A program made the translations under genes and the position numbers. Positions 24,400 to 32,883 of a DNA stretch of 64,000 bases are shown piece after piece. Within the stretch, counting starts at the first letter, position 1. Each line of letters opens with the position of its first letter. The stretch lies in contig JBHJGZ010000011.1 of NCBI GenBank assembly GCA_050331295.1, forward strand, positions 145,315 to 209,314. Direction: 5' to 3'. A model generated the notes under the pieces. It did no database searches. It worked only from the letters and a program-made list of their open reading frames with translations, and had not been told where the DNA came from. The stretch comes from Kuafuiihalomonas sp050331295 (lineage in GTDB: Bacteria > Myxococcota > Kuafuiibacteriia > Kuafuiibacteriales > Kuafuiibacteriaceae).

Positions 24400-25365
24400 G
24401 TGCAGGCCATGATCCTGGCGGCGGGTCTGAGCACCCGGCTTCGACCCCTGACCCTTCGCCGCGCCAAACCAGCCGTCCCATTCCTCGGACGACCTTTGGT
24501 CCAACGGTTGGCCGACCAGCTGCACGCCGCCGGCTTCGACCCGCCGGTGGTCAACCTTCACTACAAGGGCGAATCGGTCCGCGATGCCCTCGCCGGCCGA
24601 GCGATTCGCTTCTCGGAAGAGTCCGCGGTCATGGGAACCGCCGGGGGCATCGGCTGGGCCATTCAACAAGGCCTGCTCCGAACCGACGCGCCACTTCTGG
24701 TGGTGAACGGCAAGATCCATACGGACGTGAACTTCCGCACAATCATGAGCCACCACCCACCGGGAGTCGGGGTGACCATGGTCTTGACGCCAAATCTCGA
24801 GCGGGAGGCGTTTCGAGAGGTGTACGTCGAAGACGGGCGGGTGACCGGCTTCGGGGCCGGACGAACGCCCGAAAGCGAAGCCCCGCTTGCGTTCACCGGA
24901 ATTCAAGTCTTCGGACCGACCGCTCTGAGCCGGATCGAGCCCCGGCCCTCCGACACCGTCCAGGATGTGGTGATGCCGCTTCTCGCGTCGGGCGATGTTC
25001 GCGCCATGGTGACCCATCGACGATGGTGGGAATGCTCGACGCCCGAACGCTATCTCGGTCTACACCTTCGGGCGTGGTCAGAAGGGATTGCGGCGGGCCC
25101 CGCGAACGAATCGGTGGTGTGGGAGAACAGCGTCATCGATCCTGCCGCCAGAGTGAAGCGGTGCATCGTTCTGGACGAAGTCCATCTCCCGGCTGGAGGC
25201 CTGTTTGAATCCGAGGTGGTGTTCCGAGACGAGAATGGACGCATGCGTCGGCAGGCGCTGGATCCCGAGCACGTGGCGCGTTCGGCTCATTTTGCGAAGC
25301 CGGTCCCGTCATCGGGCACCCATGGTTTTGCCGGCGCTTCGTCGGACCCGTTCGACGATGCTTGA
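24400..25365 (+). CDS. Sugar nucleotidyltransferase with left-handed beta-helix tail
   Basis: The 321 residues begin with AMILAAGLSTRLRPLTLRRAKPAVPFLG, the nucleotide-binding signature of glucose-1-phosphate or MurNAc/mannose-1-phosphate nucleotidyltransferases. MGTAGGIGWAIQQG and LLVVNGKIHTDVNF follow. The C-terminal part (NSVIDPAARVKRCIVLDEVHLPAGG) looks like a short hexapeptide-repeat helix. Starts at GTG 24400 and ATG 24409 are both possible. The product is probably an NDP-sugar for envelope polysaccharide or recycling of cell-wall sugars (MurU-like), but no kinase or glycosyltransferase neighbour narrows the substrate. The gene is divergent from the ECF sigma gene. Confidence 0.85.
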   Translation: MQAMILAAGLSTRLRPLTLRRAKPAVPFLGRPLVQRLADQLHAAGFDPPVVNLHYKGESVRDALAGRAIRFSEESAVMGTAGGIGWAIQQGLLRTDAPLLVVNGKIHTDVNFRTIMSHHPPGVGVTMVLTPNLEREAFREVYVEDGRVTGFGAGRTPESEAPLAFTGIQVFGPTALSRIEPRPSDTVQDVVMPLLASGDVRAMVTHRRWWECSTPERYLGLHLRAWSEGIAAGPANESVVWENSVIDPAARVKRCIVLDEVHLPAGGLFESEVVFRDENGRMRRQALDPEHVARSAHFAKPVPSSGTHGFAGASSDPFDDA

Positions 25366-25452
25366 GTTTCATTCGACTGGGTGCACCAAACGGTCGAGCA
25401 AGCGCAGTCATCTTGACTCGCAACTCGAGTCCTCCGATGTTTCCGCTTCCCC

Positions 25453-26217
25453 GTGAAGCTCCGTTATGCCGGCCTCACCCACGTGGGGATGAAGCGTACG
25501 CACAACGAAGACAACTTCGCGCTTCTTCCCGCCGAGAGTTTATACATCGTCGCTGACGGGATGGGGGGCCATGCCTCAGGCGAAGTCGCGAGTCAGATGG
25601 CGGTCGAGACCATCATGAACTTCTTCCGTATGACCACTCAGGACAAGGAAGTGACGTGGCCCTATCGCGAAGACCGAAGTCTTCGGTACGACGAAAACCG
25701 TCTCATCACGGCCGTCAAGTTTGCAAATCAGCGAATCTTCGAGGCCGCCAGCCGAGAGCCCCGCTTCAAGGGAATGGGCACCACCATCGTGGCCGCCTTT
25801 TTCACGCACGAGGGTGCATACCTCGGGCACGTCGGCGACAGCCGAGCCTACCGGATTCGAAGGAAGAGCATCGAGCAGTTGACCGACGACCATTCGTTGC
25901 TCAATGACTACATTAAAGCGAACCGATTGACGGAGCAGGAGATCGAAAATTTTCCCCACAAGAACGTCATCGTTCGAGCCCTCGGAATGAAGGAGGACGT
26001 GGAGGTCGATCTCGCGCGGCTGCAGCCGGAAGCGGGAGACATCTACCTTCTTTGCAGCGATGGGTTGTCAGGCATGCTGGACGACGAGCACATGATGGAG
26101 GTCATCTTGGAGTCGGACAAGCTGGAGACGGCCTGCCATCGCCTCGTGGACGCCGCCAACGAGGAAGGCGGAAACGACAACATCACGGCGGCGTTGATCG
26201 AGATGGTGGACGACTGA
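25453..26217 (+). CDS. PP2C-family Ser/Thr protein phosphatase
   Basis: This is a metal-dependent cytoplasmic phosphatase that reverses Hanks-type kinases. Motifs are THVGMKRTHNEDNFAL, VADGMGGHASGEVAS, GMGTTIVAAFF, GHVGDSRAYRIR, LTDDHSLLNDYI, LLCSDGLSGML and EEGGNDNITAALI, so all metal-binding aspartates are present in 254 residues. The start is a GTG at 25453. It has no membrane helix. The 87 bases upstream hold no obvious promoter. Its last 35 bases overlap the convergent gene at 26183-26923. No kinase gene is adjacent; the only Hanks-type kinase in the window is at 52510. Confidence 0.95.
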   Translation: MKLRYAGLTHVGMKRTHNEDNFALLPAESLYIVADGMGGHASGEVASQMAVETIMNFFRMTTQDKEVTWPYREDRSLRYDENRLITAVKFANQRIFEAASREPRFKGMGTTIVAAFFTHEGAYLGHVGDSRAYRIRRKSIEQLTDDHSLLNDYIKANRLTEQEIENFPHKNVIVRALGMKEDVEVDLARLQPEAGDIYLLCSDGLSGMLDDEHMMEVILESDKLETACHRLVDAANEEGGNDNITAALIEMVDD

Positions 26218-26923
26218 CCGGACGCTCCAGCACCCGAAGGCGGGCGTCGAACACGACCCATTCGGTCAGTCGGTCCAGCACCCGTCTCGCTGCCCAGTGG
26301 GTCGCTTCTTCGGCTCGTTTTCGGGTCGAGGTAACTCGGTCCGAACGACTGCCGACGATTCGGGGCTCGGCCCATCGGTCATAGAGTGTGTAGGCACCCT
26401 CCGCCTCGACCTGGCTCCTCTGCCGAACTTCGGTGGTGTCGGTCGCGGCCAACTCCATCCTGACGTCGAAACGGTATGGCTCGATTTGGGTCATCATCCC
26501 GCTCTTCTCGAACCGTTTCCTGGAATGCTGAACCATCGCCTCCCTGGAGAGTCCCGTCGCCTTTCGCAGCTCCAACCGGAGCGCCGCCTCCGGCGGGTCG
26601 AAGGGAAGCCGGGCCCAGAAGAGATCCGACCAGTGCGGGGGACGGTCACGGAGGGTTCGGAAAGCGCGCGCCCAATCCGGAGCCGAGCCGGTGAGCGCTT
26701 CCCGCCGAAGTCGGAGGTCGTCGAGATACTTCTCGAGCAGAGCCTTGGAAGACAGGGACGCGGCGGAGCCGTGCTCGGTCAGGACGTCATGGACTGCATC
26801 CTGGGCGCCCTCGAAATCCTGCGCCAGCTCCGTGAGGAACGCGCGGTCGATGACTCGACGTGCCTCATTGAGATCGAAATCACTGCCGAACCACAGTCCC
26901 GAAAGCAGCACACACGTCAGCAC
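26183..26923 (-). CDS. Exported protein of unknown function
   Basis: The 246 residues begin with a short hydrophobic stretch (MLTCVLLSGLWFGSDFD) without basic residues, so export is uncertain. The rest is charged and helical with many Arg, Asp and Glu: SKALLEKYLDDLRLRREAL, RFEKSGMMTQIEPYRFDVRMEL. No domain is recognisable. The start used is GTG 26923; GTG 26911 is possible and has a better distance from the GAGGGG just upstream. A 10-base CCCTCGAGGG palindrome sits at 26924-26933. The C-terminus overlaps the convergent PP2C gene by 35 bases. Confidence 0.6.
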   Translation of the reverse strand: MLTCVLLSGLWFGSDFDLNEARRVIDRAFLTELAQDFEGAQDAVHDVLTEHGSAASLSSKALLEKYLDDLRLRREALTGSAPDWARAFRTLRDRPPHWSDLFWARLPFDPPEAALRLELRKATGLSREAMVQHSRKRFEKSGMMTQIEPYRFDVRMELAATDTTEVRQRSQVEAEGAYTLYDRWAEPRIVGSRSDRVTSTRKRAEEATHWAARRVLDRLTEWVVFDARLRVLERPVSRPPSRSTPP

Positions 26924-27048
26924 CCCTCGAGGGTAGCAGGGTCCTGAAGCCGCGGCTCAGCCCTTTCTCAAATGACGACGGTGGCCCCGTAACGGGAAGT
27001 CCCCAGGGTAGAGTTCCCGCCCGGGCCGCTGTACATCGGTGGAACCGA

Positions 27049-28716
27049 ATGGCCGTCAACCTCGCATCGGAGCGGTCGGGCACACTGGGCGCTGTCTTTC
27101 CGTCCGACCTTCTGGCCGCGGCGATGCAGTGCAGCTTCTCCGGGTGCCTCCGCTTTCGAGGGGAGCAGGTGAGCGCCGACGTGTATCTGTCCGCGGGTAA
27201 GGTCACCAACGTCTTTCGCGAAGCCGGAGCAGCCCATCGCCTGGGAGACGTCTTGGTCCAGTGCGGCATTGTCCGGCAAACCGAGTTGCGACGGGCGGTC
27301 GACGCCCAGACCTGTGCCGAGCCCGGCACCCACCCCTTGGTGGGCGCGCTGTTGGTCAAGGGCGGTCTTTCGCCGGATGACGTCAAGCGCGGCATTCAAG
27401 AGCAGAACGCGCGACGCCTCATGGATCTTTTCGCGTGGACGTGCGGTTCTTGGGAAGCGCGCCCGGGCGACGCTTGCGAGGATACCGCGGTCCTCACCGA
27501 TCTGCTCCCGGTCTTGCTCGAACGCTTTCCCCTAACGGTCTCTGACGCCGAGATTCGGGCGCTGGCTCGACGTCTTCTCGGAAAGGCGGTGTTCGTGCGG
27601 GCAGGAGGAGCCGGCGCTTTCATACGTCATCCGCAGGAAGGCACCGCGGCGCTCCTCAAGTATCTGGAGCGACCCCGGAAGCCCGACCAACTCGAGCGTG
27701 CGACTCGCGCGCGGCGACCCACTCGGATCTTGCTTCGGCAATTGGAGTTGCTCAACCGTTTGGAAACGATGCCGGCGGGACGGGCGGTGCCGATCCCGAC
27801 CGCGACCCTTCTCAAGGGCACCGCCCTATCCTTCGGGCCGTTGAGCAGTGAACGAGCCGACGAAGCGCGCATCGACCAAGGCTCGAGACCGAACCACGGA
27901 CGGCCTTCCGAGGCGTGCACGGCGGCCGAAGCGCAGGGCGCAGCTCGCGTGGTGAGTGCCGAAACGAAGAAACGGATCCAGGACGTGGAACAGCTTCACC
28001 GAAAGCTCGGAAGCCTCAACCACTTCGAGCTCTTGGGCATCACGCAAGCCACCGACGTCGACCGTACTCGGGAGCAATACAAGAGCCTCGCCAAACGCTA
28101 CCATCCGGACGCCCTGCCGGCCGACGTGGACGACGCAGTCGCCCAGAAAGCTCGGGACATCGCGGCCCAGCTCAACGAAGCCTACAAGGTCCTCTCGAAC
28201 GACAAGCTCCGGGCCGAGTACCTGGCCATCCTCTCCGATAACCGGGTTCGCGGTGATTCGCGCAGGGTCGAACTGGTCCGGGACGCAGAAACCAAATCTC
28301 AGATGGGTGTGGTCATGGTCCGCAAGCGCGACTTTGCAAAAGCCCGAGAGTACTTCAGCTACGCGATGGAAGCAGATCCCGTCACCGCCATCTACAAGGC
28401 CCAGTTCGCCCATGCGATGTTGGCGGATCCACGCTTCGATCGAAAAGAAGCCTTCGACCGAGGCTATCCGCTCATCCTCGAGTCATTGAAGACCTTGGGA
28501 GACAAGAACGCTCACGTGCACTACTGGGCGGGTCTTCTTCTCAAGGAGCAGAACCGCCTCCGGGAAGCCGCACACCACATGAAGCAAGCGTGCGAACTCG
28601 ACCCGAAACACGCCGATGCGACGCGCGAGCTGCGCTTGATCGAGAGCCGGATGCAGAAGAAGACCGACGCGGAGCGCAGATCGCCGGCGGTCCTGAGCCG
28701 ATTGTTCAAGCGGTAG
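27049..28716 (+). CDS. DUF4388-like/J-domain/TPR fusion protein
   Basis: At 555 residues this appears to have three parts. The N-terminal 130 residues (CSFSGCLRFRGEQVSADVYLSAGKV, HRLGDVLVQCGIV) look like a DUF4388/PATAN-type module as found in myxobacterial regulators. After a Pro/Arg-rich linker comes a J-domain at about 325-395: NHFELLGITQATDVDRTREQYKSLAKRYHPDAL, with the HPD tripeptide needed to stimulate Hsp70 ATPase. The C-terminal 150 residues have TPR-like helices (FAKAREYFSYAMEADPVTA, NAHVHYWAGLLLKEQNRLREAA). There is no Gly/Phe or zinc-finger region, so it is a J-protein of specialised role. The 125 bases upstream are divergent from the 26183 gene. ATG 27049 has GGTGGAA nearby. Confidence 0.8.
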   Translation: MAVNLASERSGTLGAVFPSDLLAAAMQCSFSGCLRFRGEQVSADVYLSAGKVTNVFREAGAAHRLGDVLVQCGIVRQTELRRAVDAQTCAEPGTHPLVGALLVKGGLSPDDVKRGIQEQNARRLMDLFAWTCGSWEARPGDACEDTAVLTDLLPVLLERFPLTVSDAEIRALARRLLGKAVFVRAGGAGAFIRHPQEGTAALLKYLERPRKPDQLERATRARRPTRILLRQLELLNRLETMPAGRAVPIPTATLLKGTALSFGPLSSERADEARIDQGSRPNHGRPSEACTAAEAQGAARVVSAETKKRIQDVEQLHRKLGSLNHFELLGITQATDVDRTREQYKSLAKRYHPDALPADVDDAVAQKARDIAAQLNEAYKVLSNDKLRAEYLAILSDNRVRGDSRRVELVRDAETKSQMGVVMVRKRDFAKAREYFSYAMEADPVTAIYKAQFAHAMLADPRFDRKEAFDRGYPLILESLKTLGDKNAHVHYWAGLLLKEQNRLREAAHHMKQACELDPKHADATRELRLIESRMQKKTDAERRSPAVLSRLFKR

Positions 28717-28779
28717 CAGATTCGGCGGGCCGGAATGCGTTTGCGGCGCAGCTCGCGCCATGCCGGCGATGAGGCGAGA

Positions 28780-29712
28780 CTAAGCGGCCTTCGCGGCAGG
28801 CTCTTCTTCGGCTTCCCCCTTGTGGGTCTCGAGCGCTTCGCCGACGGCACCCAGCTTCCGTGCCCTTCCTTCCAGCACCCAGGCCGGCGGCCGGCGAAGA
28901 TCCCACACGACGCCGAGCTTTTCGAGGCCGAGAAGGATGACGTAGGTGATGTCGATCTCCCACCAGAAGAAGCCGTTATTGGCGGTCGAGCCGTAGTGAT
29001 GGTGGTTGTTGTGCCAGCCTTCGCCCATGGTGAGCATGGCCAGGAGGAAGTTGTTGCGGGAGGTGTCCGAGGTCTTGTAGCGACGCGTGCCCCAGACGTG
29101 GGAGAGCGAATTGATGGTGAAGGTTCCGTGCCAAAGGAGCGTGGTGGCCACCGCGAAGCCCCAATACAAGGCCCACAATCCGCCGGTGAGGTAGAGAATC
29201 ACGGCGAGCGCGATGGGGGGCACCGACCAGTGCTTGTTCAGCCAACGAAGCTCAGGGTAAGACCCGAACTCTCGAAGCTGGGCCTGCGGCGTCTCGACAT
29301 AGTCGGGCGCCAGGATCCAGCCGATATGGGACCACCAAAAGCCGTGTTTCGGGCTGTGGATGTCGTTTTCCTCGTCGGAGTATTTGTGGTGGTCCCGGTG
29401 GTGTCCAGACCACCAGAGGACACCCTTTTGCGAAGCGGAAGTGCCGAGGAGCGCGAGAACGAACTGGAACCATCGACTGGTCTTGTAGCCTCGATGCGCA
29501 AAATAACGATGGTACCCGCCGGTGATCCCGAACATGCGGACGAAGTAGCTGGCCGCGACCAGAACGCCCGCCTGCCAGCTGAACTCGAAGAAAAAGAGGC
29601 CGACTACAGCCGCCGCCATGACCCCAAAAAACGGAAGGCTGCCGATCCAGTTGATTTGCTTTCCGGAACCGGCGGAGCCCTCAGACCCCATCGCGCGAGT
29701 TGTCATGCGCAT
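28780..29712 (-). CDS. Acyl-CoA/fatty acid delta-9-type desaturase
   Basis: This integral membrane di-iron desaturase introduces a cis double bond into fatty acyl chains. The three histidine boxes are intact: HRYFAH at 68-73, HHRDHH at 104-109 and HNNHHHY at 234-240. The 310 residues hold four hydrophobic helices arranged as in SCD/DesC. The gene stands alone, convergent with the J-domain/TPR gene, with a 63-base gap at 28717-28779 that shows no clear terminator. Its promoter must lie in 29713-29860, where no hexamer pair could be assigned on the minus strand. Confidence 0.94.
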   Translation of the reverse strand: MRMTTRAMGSEGSAGSGKQINWIGSLPFFGVMAAAVVGLFFFEFSWQAGVLVAASYFVRMFGITGGYHRYFAHRGYKTSRWFQFVLALLGTSASQKGVLWWSGHHRDHHKYSDEENDIHSPKHGFWWSHIGWILAPDYVETPQAQLREFGSYPELRWLNKHWSVPPIALAVILYLTGGLWALYWGFAVATTLLWHGTFTINSLSHVWGTRRYKTSDTSRNNFLLAMLTMGEGWHNNHHHYGSTANNGFFWWEIDITYVILLGLEKLGVVWDLRRPPAWVLEGRARKLGAVGEALETHKGEAEEEPAAKAA

Positions 29713-29863
29713 AGACTACGGTGAATTTTCGGCACGCCCATTCACGGTTCCGTCAGGACTCGGTCAGGGCCGATCACGAAGGGGCATGGGTCACGAAATC
29801 GCGGCCTCGAGGGCGATAGCGCGCCGATTCGGGCCGCCGAGCGCGCCCGGCGCACACCAAAAC

Positions 29864-29892
29864 TTGACAGAACCGTTGTGGTGACAGATATC
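29864..29892 (+). promoter_or_regulatory. Sigma-70-type promoter of tRNA-Glu
   Basis: A consensus TTGACA at 29864-29869 is followed, after 17 bases, by GATATC at 29887-29892 (three of six matches to TATAAT). Transcription would start near 29899, about 7 bases before the mature tRNA 5' end. Position and a perfect -35 support the call; the -10 is weak. Confidence 0.6.
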
Positions 29893-29905
29893 GCCTCGCC
29901 TGTTC

Positions 29906-29978
29906 GTCCCCATCGTCTAGTGGCCCAGGACTCCGGCCTTTCACGCCGGCAACAGGGGTTCAAATCCCCTTGGGGACG
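29906..29978 (+). tRNA. tRNA-Glu (anticodon TTC)
   Basis: The 73 nucleotides fold as a standard cloverleaf. The acceptor stem pairs GTCCCCA (29906-29912) with TGGGGAC (29971-29977), and the anticodon stem pairs CCGGC (29933-29937) with GCCGG (29945-29949) around a CTTTCAC loop with TTC at 29940-29942. The T arm is CAGGGGTTCAAATCCCCTT. The sequence is close to E. coli tRNA-Glu. CCA is not encoded; the discriminator is G at 29978. It is a single gene, not in a tRNA cluster, and no integration scar is seen beside it. Confidence 0.97.
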
Positions 29979-30026
29979 TCTCTGAGCCCGCCCCCGACGG
30001 AGGATCGCCCGCCCTGCCCTGCGGAC

Positions 30027-30761
30027 TCATGGCTCGCCGAGATGGGCCAACGTCCGGGCTTGGCGCCTGTCGATCCATTGCAGCGCGGGCCAGATCAGGA
30101 AATAGAGGGCGCCGGCCAGCGGCACCCCGAACGGAGGGAGCAAAAGCGCACTGGTGATGACCAGGACGGCCGCGCAGACGTGTACCAAAGCCCCTTCGGT
30201 CGATGCGCGGGTGAGCACACGCTCAGTGGGGGTCAGCTCCATGCGATCCGCATCGTTCAAGGCGTGCCGATACAGCGCCGCGAACACCCCGAACACCATC
30301 GCGTATCCGACGCTATAGAGGATCAGCACCCAACGCGCTTGGGCAAAGGTCATCACCTCTTGGATCGATTCCGCGGAATCAAATCCGAGGGTGAAGAACT
30401 CCACCAAGAAATCCATCAGGAACTTGAGCGGATATGCGAACCCGAAGACCACGAACAACAGGACGGAGTTGAGGAAGACCGTCCATCCATCCATCAGATC
30501 GTACCGTCGGAAAAAGGTGTAGTGCGCGTTCCAGATGACGAATACCGTGCCGAAGCACAATCCGGTGGCGAGCAGACTTCGCCACATGCCCGCCAGCTCG
30601 GCAGCGCTCCGAGGAAGATCCATGGTTCCAATGAGCGCGAGCGCCAACGCGAAGATGATGTCGGCCAGGTTCTCGATCCGCGACACGTTGGGACTTCGCC
30701 ACCGAAAGCGGCACTCCCCTTCCGTCGTGTTCTTGGTCGTGGCCCGGACCATGAGGGACAT
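30027..30761 (-). CDS. TMEM175/DUF1211-like integral membrane protein
   Basis: About 244 residues with six hydrophobic helices. The first helix, NVSRIENLADIIFALALALIG, resembles the R-x-E-x-FSDG-VFA motif of TMEM175 potassium channels, but the FSD core is replaced by LAD. Later helices are GLCFGTVFVIWNAHYTFFRRYD, SVLLFVVFGFAYPLKFLMDFL and ARWVLILYSVGYAMVFGVFAAL, in the order seen in DUF1211 proteins. ATG 30761 was chosen over the open frame to 30902 because the extra part is basic and Ser-rich without hydrophobicity; ATG 30752 is also possible. An ion-channel role is inference. The gene is flanked by the tRNA and a divergent EamA transporter. Confidence 0.6.
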   Translation of the reverse strand: MSLMVRATTKNTTEGECRFRWRSPNVSRIENLADIIFALALALIGTMDLPRSAAELAGMWRSLLATGLCFGTVFVIWNAHYTFFRRYDLMDGWTVFLNSVLLFVVFGFAYPLKFLMDFLVEFFTLGFDSAESIQEVMTFAQARWVLILYSVGYAMVFGVFAALYRHALNDADRMELTPTERVLTRASTEGALVHVCAAVLVITSALLLPPFGVPLAGALYFLIWPALQWIDRRQARTLAHLGEP

Positions 30762-30907
30762 ATATCCACGTAAGCGCCTCTTGATCGAGGGACCCGCCGC
30801 GACGCTCCAGAGGCCTGATCCGGACGCTTCATGCCGCGCTCGCGCCTTCACTGCCAAAACACGGCTTCTGTTTCCGTCTCGCGTCTCGGCGTGCAGGCTC
30901 ACCGCGC

Positions 30908-31762
30908 GTGACGCCCGGTCTTATGTACATGCTCCGAGGGACGTTCCTGTTCTCCATCATGAGCGTTTTCGTGAAGCTGTCGGGGCAATCGGGGATCCCG
31001 AGCCAGGAGATCGTCCTGGCCCGAGCGGTGGTCACCCTCGTGATGTCGGCGTGGATGCTCCGCCACGCCAAGATCCCCATGTGGGGCGACAACAAAAAGC
31101 TCCTGCTCGCTCGCGGTCTGGCCGGCTTCGGGGGACTTTGGTGTTTCTACTACGCCGTCACCCACCTCCCCCTCGCCGATGCGACGGTGATTCAATATAC
31201 CAATCCGGTCCTTACCGCAGTGCTGGCGGCCCTGGTCCTTCGCGAGAAGCTCCGATGGCCGGATGCCGCAGCATCCTTCGCGGCTTTGAGCGGGGTGGTT
31301 CTCGTGGCGCGACCGACCTTCCTCTTCGGGGGTGCGCAGCTGAACCTCGGCGCCGTCGGGATCGCGCTGGTAGGGGCCTGCTTCAGCGCAACGGCCTATG
31401 TGCTCGTCCGAAAGCTGCGGGAGACCGACGACCCACTGGTCATCGTCTTCTACTTTCCTTTGGTGGCCGTCCCCGCTTCCCTGCCTTCGGTGATCCCAGT
31501 GGCGGTCTGGCCGCAGGGAATTCAGTGGGTCTACCTGCTGATGGTGGGCATCACGACCCAGCTGGCGCAGGTGCAGATGACCCGTGGCCTCCACCTGGAA
31601 GCGGCAGGGCGGGCCACGGCCATCAGCTACGTCCAGATCCTCTTCGCCGCTTTTTGGGGATTCACGTTCTTCGGAGAGCTTCCTCACCCCATCGCCGCTC
31701 TGGGGGCCCTCTTCATCATCATGGCCACGTTGGTGGTCACGCGAAAGGCGCGTCCTCGATGA
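30908..31762 (+). CDS. EamA-family (DMT) transporter
   Basis: The 284 residues contain about ten hydrophobic helices in two EamA repeats; the N-terminal repeat contains LADATVIQYTNPVLTAVLAALVLREKL and the C-terminal one AAGRATAISYVQILFAAFWGFTFFGEL, both typical of the drug/metabolite transporter superfamily. Such proteins export amino acids, nucleotides or other small metabolites across the inner membrane; the substrate is unknown. GTG 30908 is the likely start, with the divergent TMEM175-like gene 147 bases away. The gene is convergent with the methyltransferase-like gene. Confidence 0.9.
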   Translation: MTPGLMYMLRGTFLFSIMSVFVKLSGQSGIPSQEIVLARAVVTLVMSAWMLRHAKIPMWGDNKKLLLARGLAGFGGLWCFYYAVTHLPLADATVIQYTNPVLTAVLAALVLREKLRWPDAAASFAALSGVVLVARPTFLFGGAQLNLGAVGIALVGACFSATAYVLVRKLRETDDPLVIVFYFPLVAVPASLPSVIPVAVWPQGIQWVYLLMVGITTQLAQVQMTRGLHLEAAGRATAISYVQILFAAFWGFTFFGELPHPIAALGALFIIMATLVVTRKARPR

Positions 31763-31802
31763 CGAAGAACCACGACACGTTGAACCCGGCACCGTGATGG
31801 TT

Positions 31803-32540
31803 TCAGGGACTCCGACGGACCGCATGCACCTCGAAGACATGAAAGCGGGTGGGGTCCTCGGTGGCAGTCTCGACGACAGCATTGGTTTCCTCGAAAAAAC
31901 GCACCTCGAGGGGATGCTGAGCGAGAAGTGCTCGGAGTTCCGCTTCGCTGAAGAAGGTCATCTTCGGATTCTCTGCCCATCCGTGTTCGGGGCCGAAGAA
32001 ATGGGCGGTGACCACGCCTCCTTCGGTCAAACTCTCCACGACCCGCGTCCACACCTTGGGAAAAGTCTCGGGCCGCGCAAACGGGAGGGCGTAGCTCGCG
32101 TTCACCAGGTCGTAGCTGGCCTCGGGGAGGGTCATGGTCTCGAACGTCGCCTGCTGCGTGGTGAGCCGCGCCGCGAGCCCCTGCTGGCGCGCGCACTCCT
32201 CCATCACCGCCACCGCAAACGGATCCGCATCGATGGCGTGCACCCGAAATCCCTCCGCGAGAAGGTGCCGGGTCTCATTGCCGGCGCCGGCGCCCAGGTC
32301 GAGGGCGGACCGCGCCTCTGCCTTCTTGGCGCCAGCCGAAAGAAGGCGAAGACCGGCGACCAGATTCTCGCGTGGAGCTCGATTGAGGGTCGTGAGGGTG
32401 TAATCCCGCCAGCGGCTCTTGACGTCGGTCCGGAACGTCTGACCATCGAGGACGCAGCGAGAGTCGGCCTTCTGGTCCTCGACGCAACCCGAAGACCAGA
32501 TCGTCGAAGCCAAGGCCAGGCATGCGGCGCGGCGAAGCAT
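31803..32540 (-). CDS. Class I SAM methyltransferase-like protein with export or lipoprotein signal
   Basis: About 245 residues with the Rossmann motif I SALDLGAGAGNETRHLL, motif II HAIDADPFAVAVME, and LPEASYDLVNASYALPF, as in TehB-like methyltransferases. It is odd that the N-terminus from ATG 32540 reads MLRRAACLALASTIWSSGC, a basic head, a hydrophobic stretch and a possible lipobox ending at Cys19 (SSGC, not the usual L at -3). Methyltransferases need SAM, which is cytoplasmic, so the signal may be non-functional, a membrane anchor, or sign of an unusual role. The frame extends upstream to 32585, starting MVRCGRAV, which would bury the signal. Both readings remain possible. The gene is convergent with the EamA gene and divergent from the metallophosphoesterase remnant. 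Confidence 0.7.
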   Translation of the reverse strand: MLRRAACLALASTIWSSGCVEDQKADSRCVLDGQTFRTDVKSRWRDYTLTTLNRAPRENLVAGLRLLSAGAKKAEARSALDLGAGAGNETRHLLAEGFRVHAIDADPFAVAVMEECARQQGLAARLTTQQATFETMTLPEASYDLVNASYALPFARPETFPKVWTRVVESLTEGGVVTAHFFGPEHGWAENPKMTFFSEAELRALLAQHPLEVRFFEETNAVVETATEDPTRFHVFEVHAVRRSP

Positions 32541-32583
32541 CACCGTGTGAATGCGGCTGTGCACGGCTCTTCCGCACCTTACC

Positions 32584-32829
32584 ATGAATCCTCGTGCGCC
32601 TCAGTTCATCCACTCGCCGAGCAACAACTTCTTCGTCCACGACTGCGAGGACCTCGTGTACGCCGGCCGGCCCAAGCTTTGGATTCACGGACACACCCAC
32701 GCTTCGATGAACTACGGCGCGACTCGGATCGTCCGTAGTCCTCCCGGTTACGCCGTCCGTCATCTCCGGAACCCGGACGGCACCTCCAAAGAGAACCCGT
32801 CGTTCGATCCTTTCTTGGTGGTCGAAGTG
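32584..32829 (+). pseudogene. Metallophosphoesterase C-terminal fragment
   Basis: An open reading frame from ATG 32584 encodes 82 residues that match only the end of a calcineurin-like phosphoesterase: NNFFVHDCEDLVYAGRPKLW, IHGHTHASMNYGATRIVRSPPGY and NPSFDPFLVVEV. The GHTH metal ligands are intact. All upstream motifs (D-x-H, GD-x-x-D, GNHE) are missing, because the methyltransferase-like gene on the other strand occupies the space before it. The fragment also lacks its own stop; the frame runs on into antisense of the Cys-rich lipoprotein. This is most simply a remnant left by deletion. Confidence 0.72.
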
Positions 32830-32883
32830 TGGGGCCGTGCCGGACTCCGTCTCACAGCTCGAGTCGCACGAGACGAAGGAGGC

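Noticed and set aside
24325..24481. Extended start of the ECF sigma gene to 24481
   Set aside because: It would overlap the divergent nucleotidyltransferase's conserved N-terminus; the added residues show no sigma-factor similarity.
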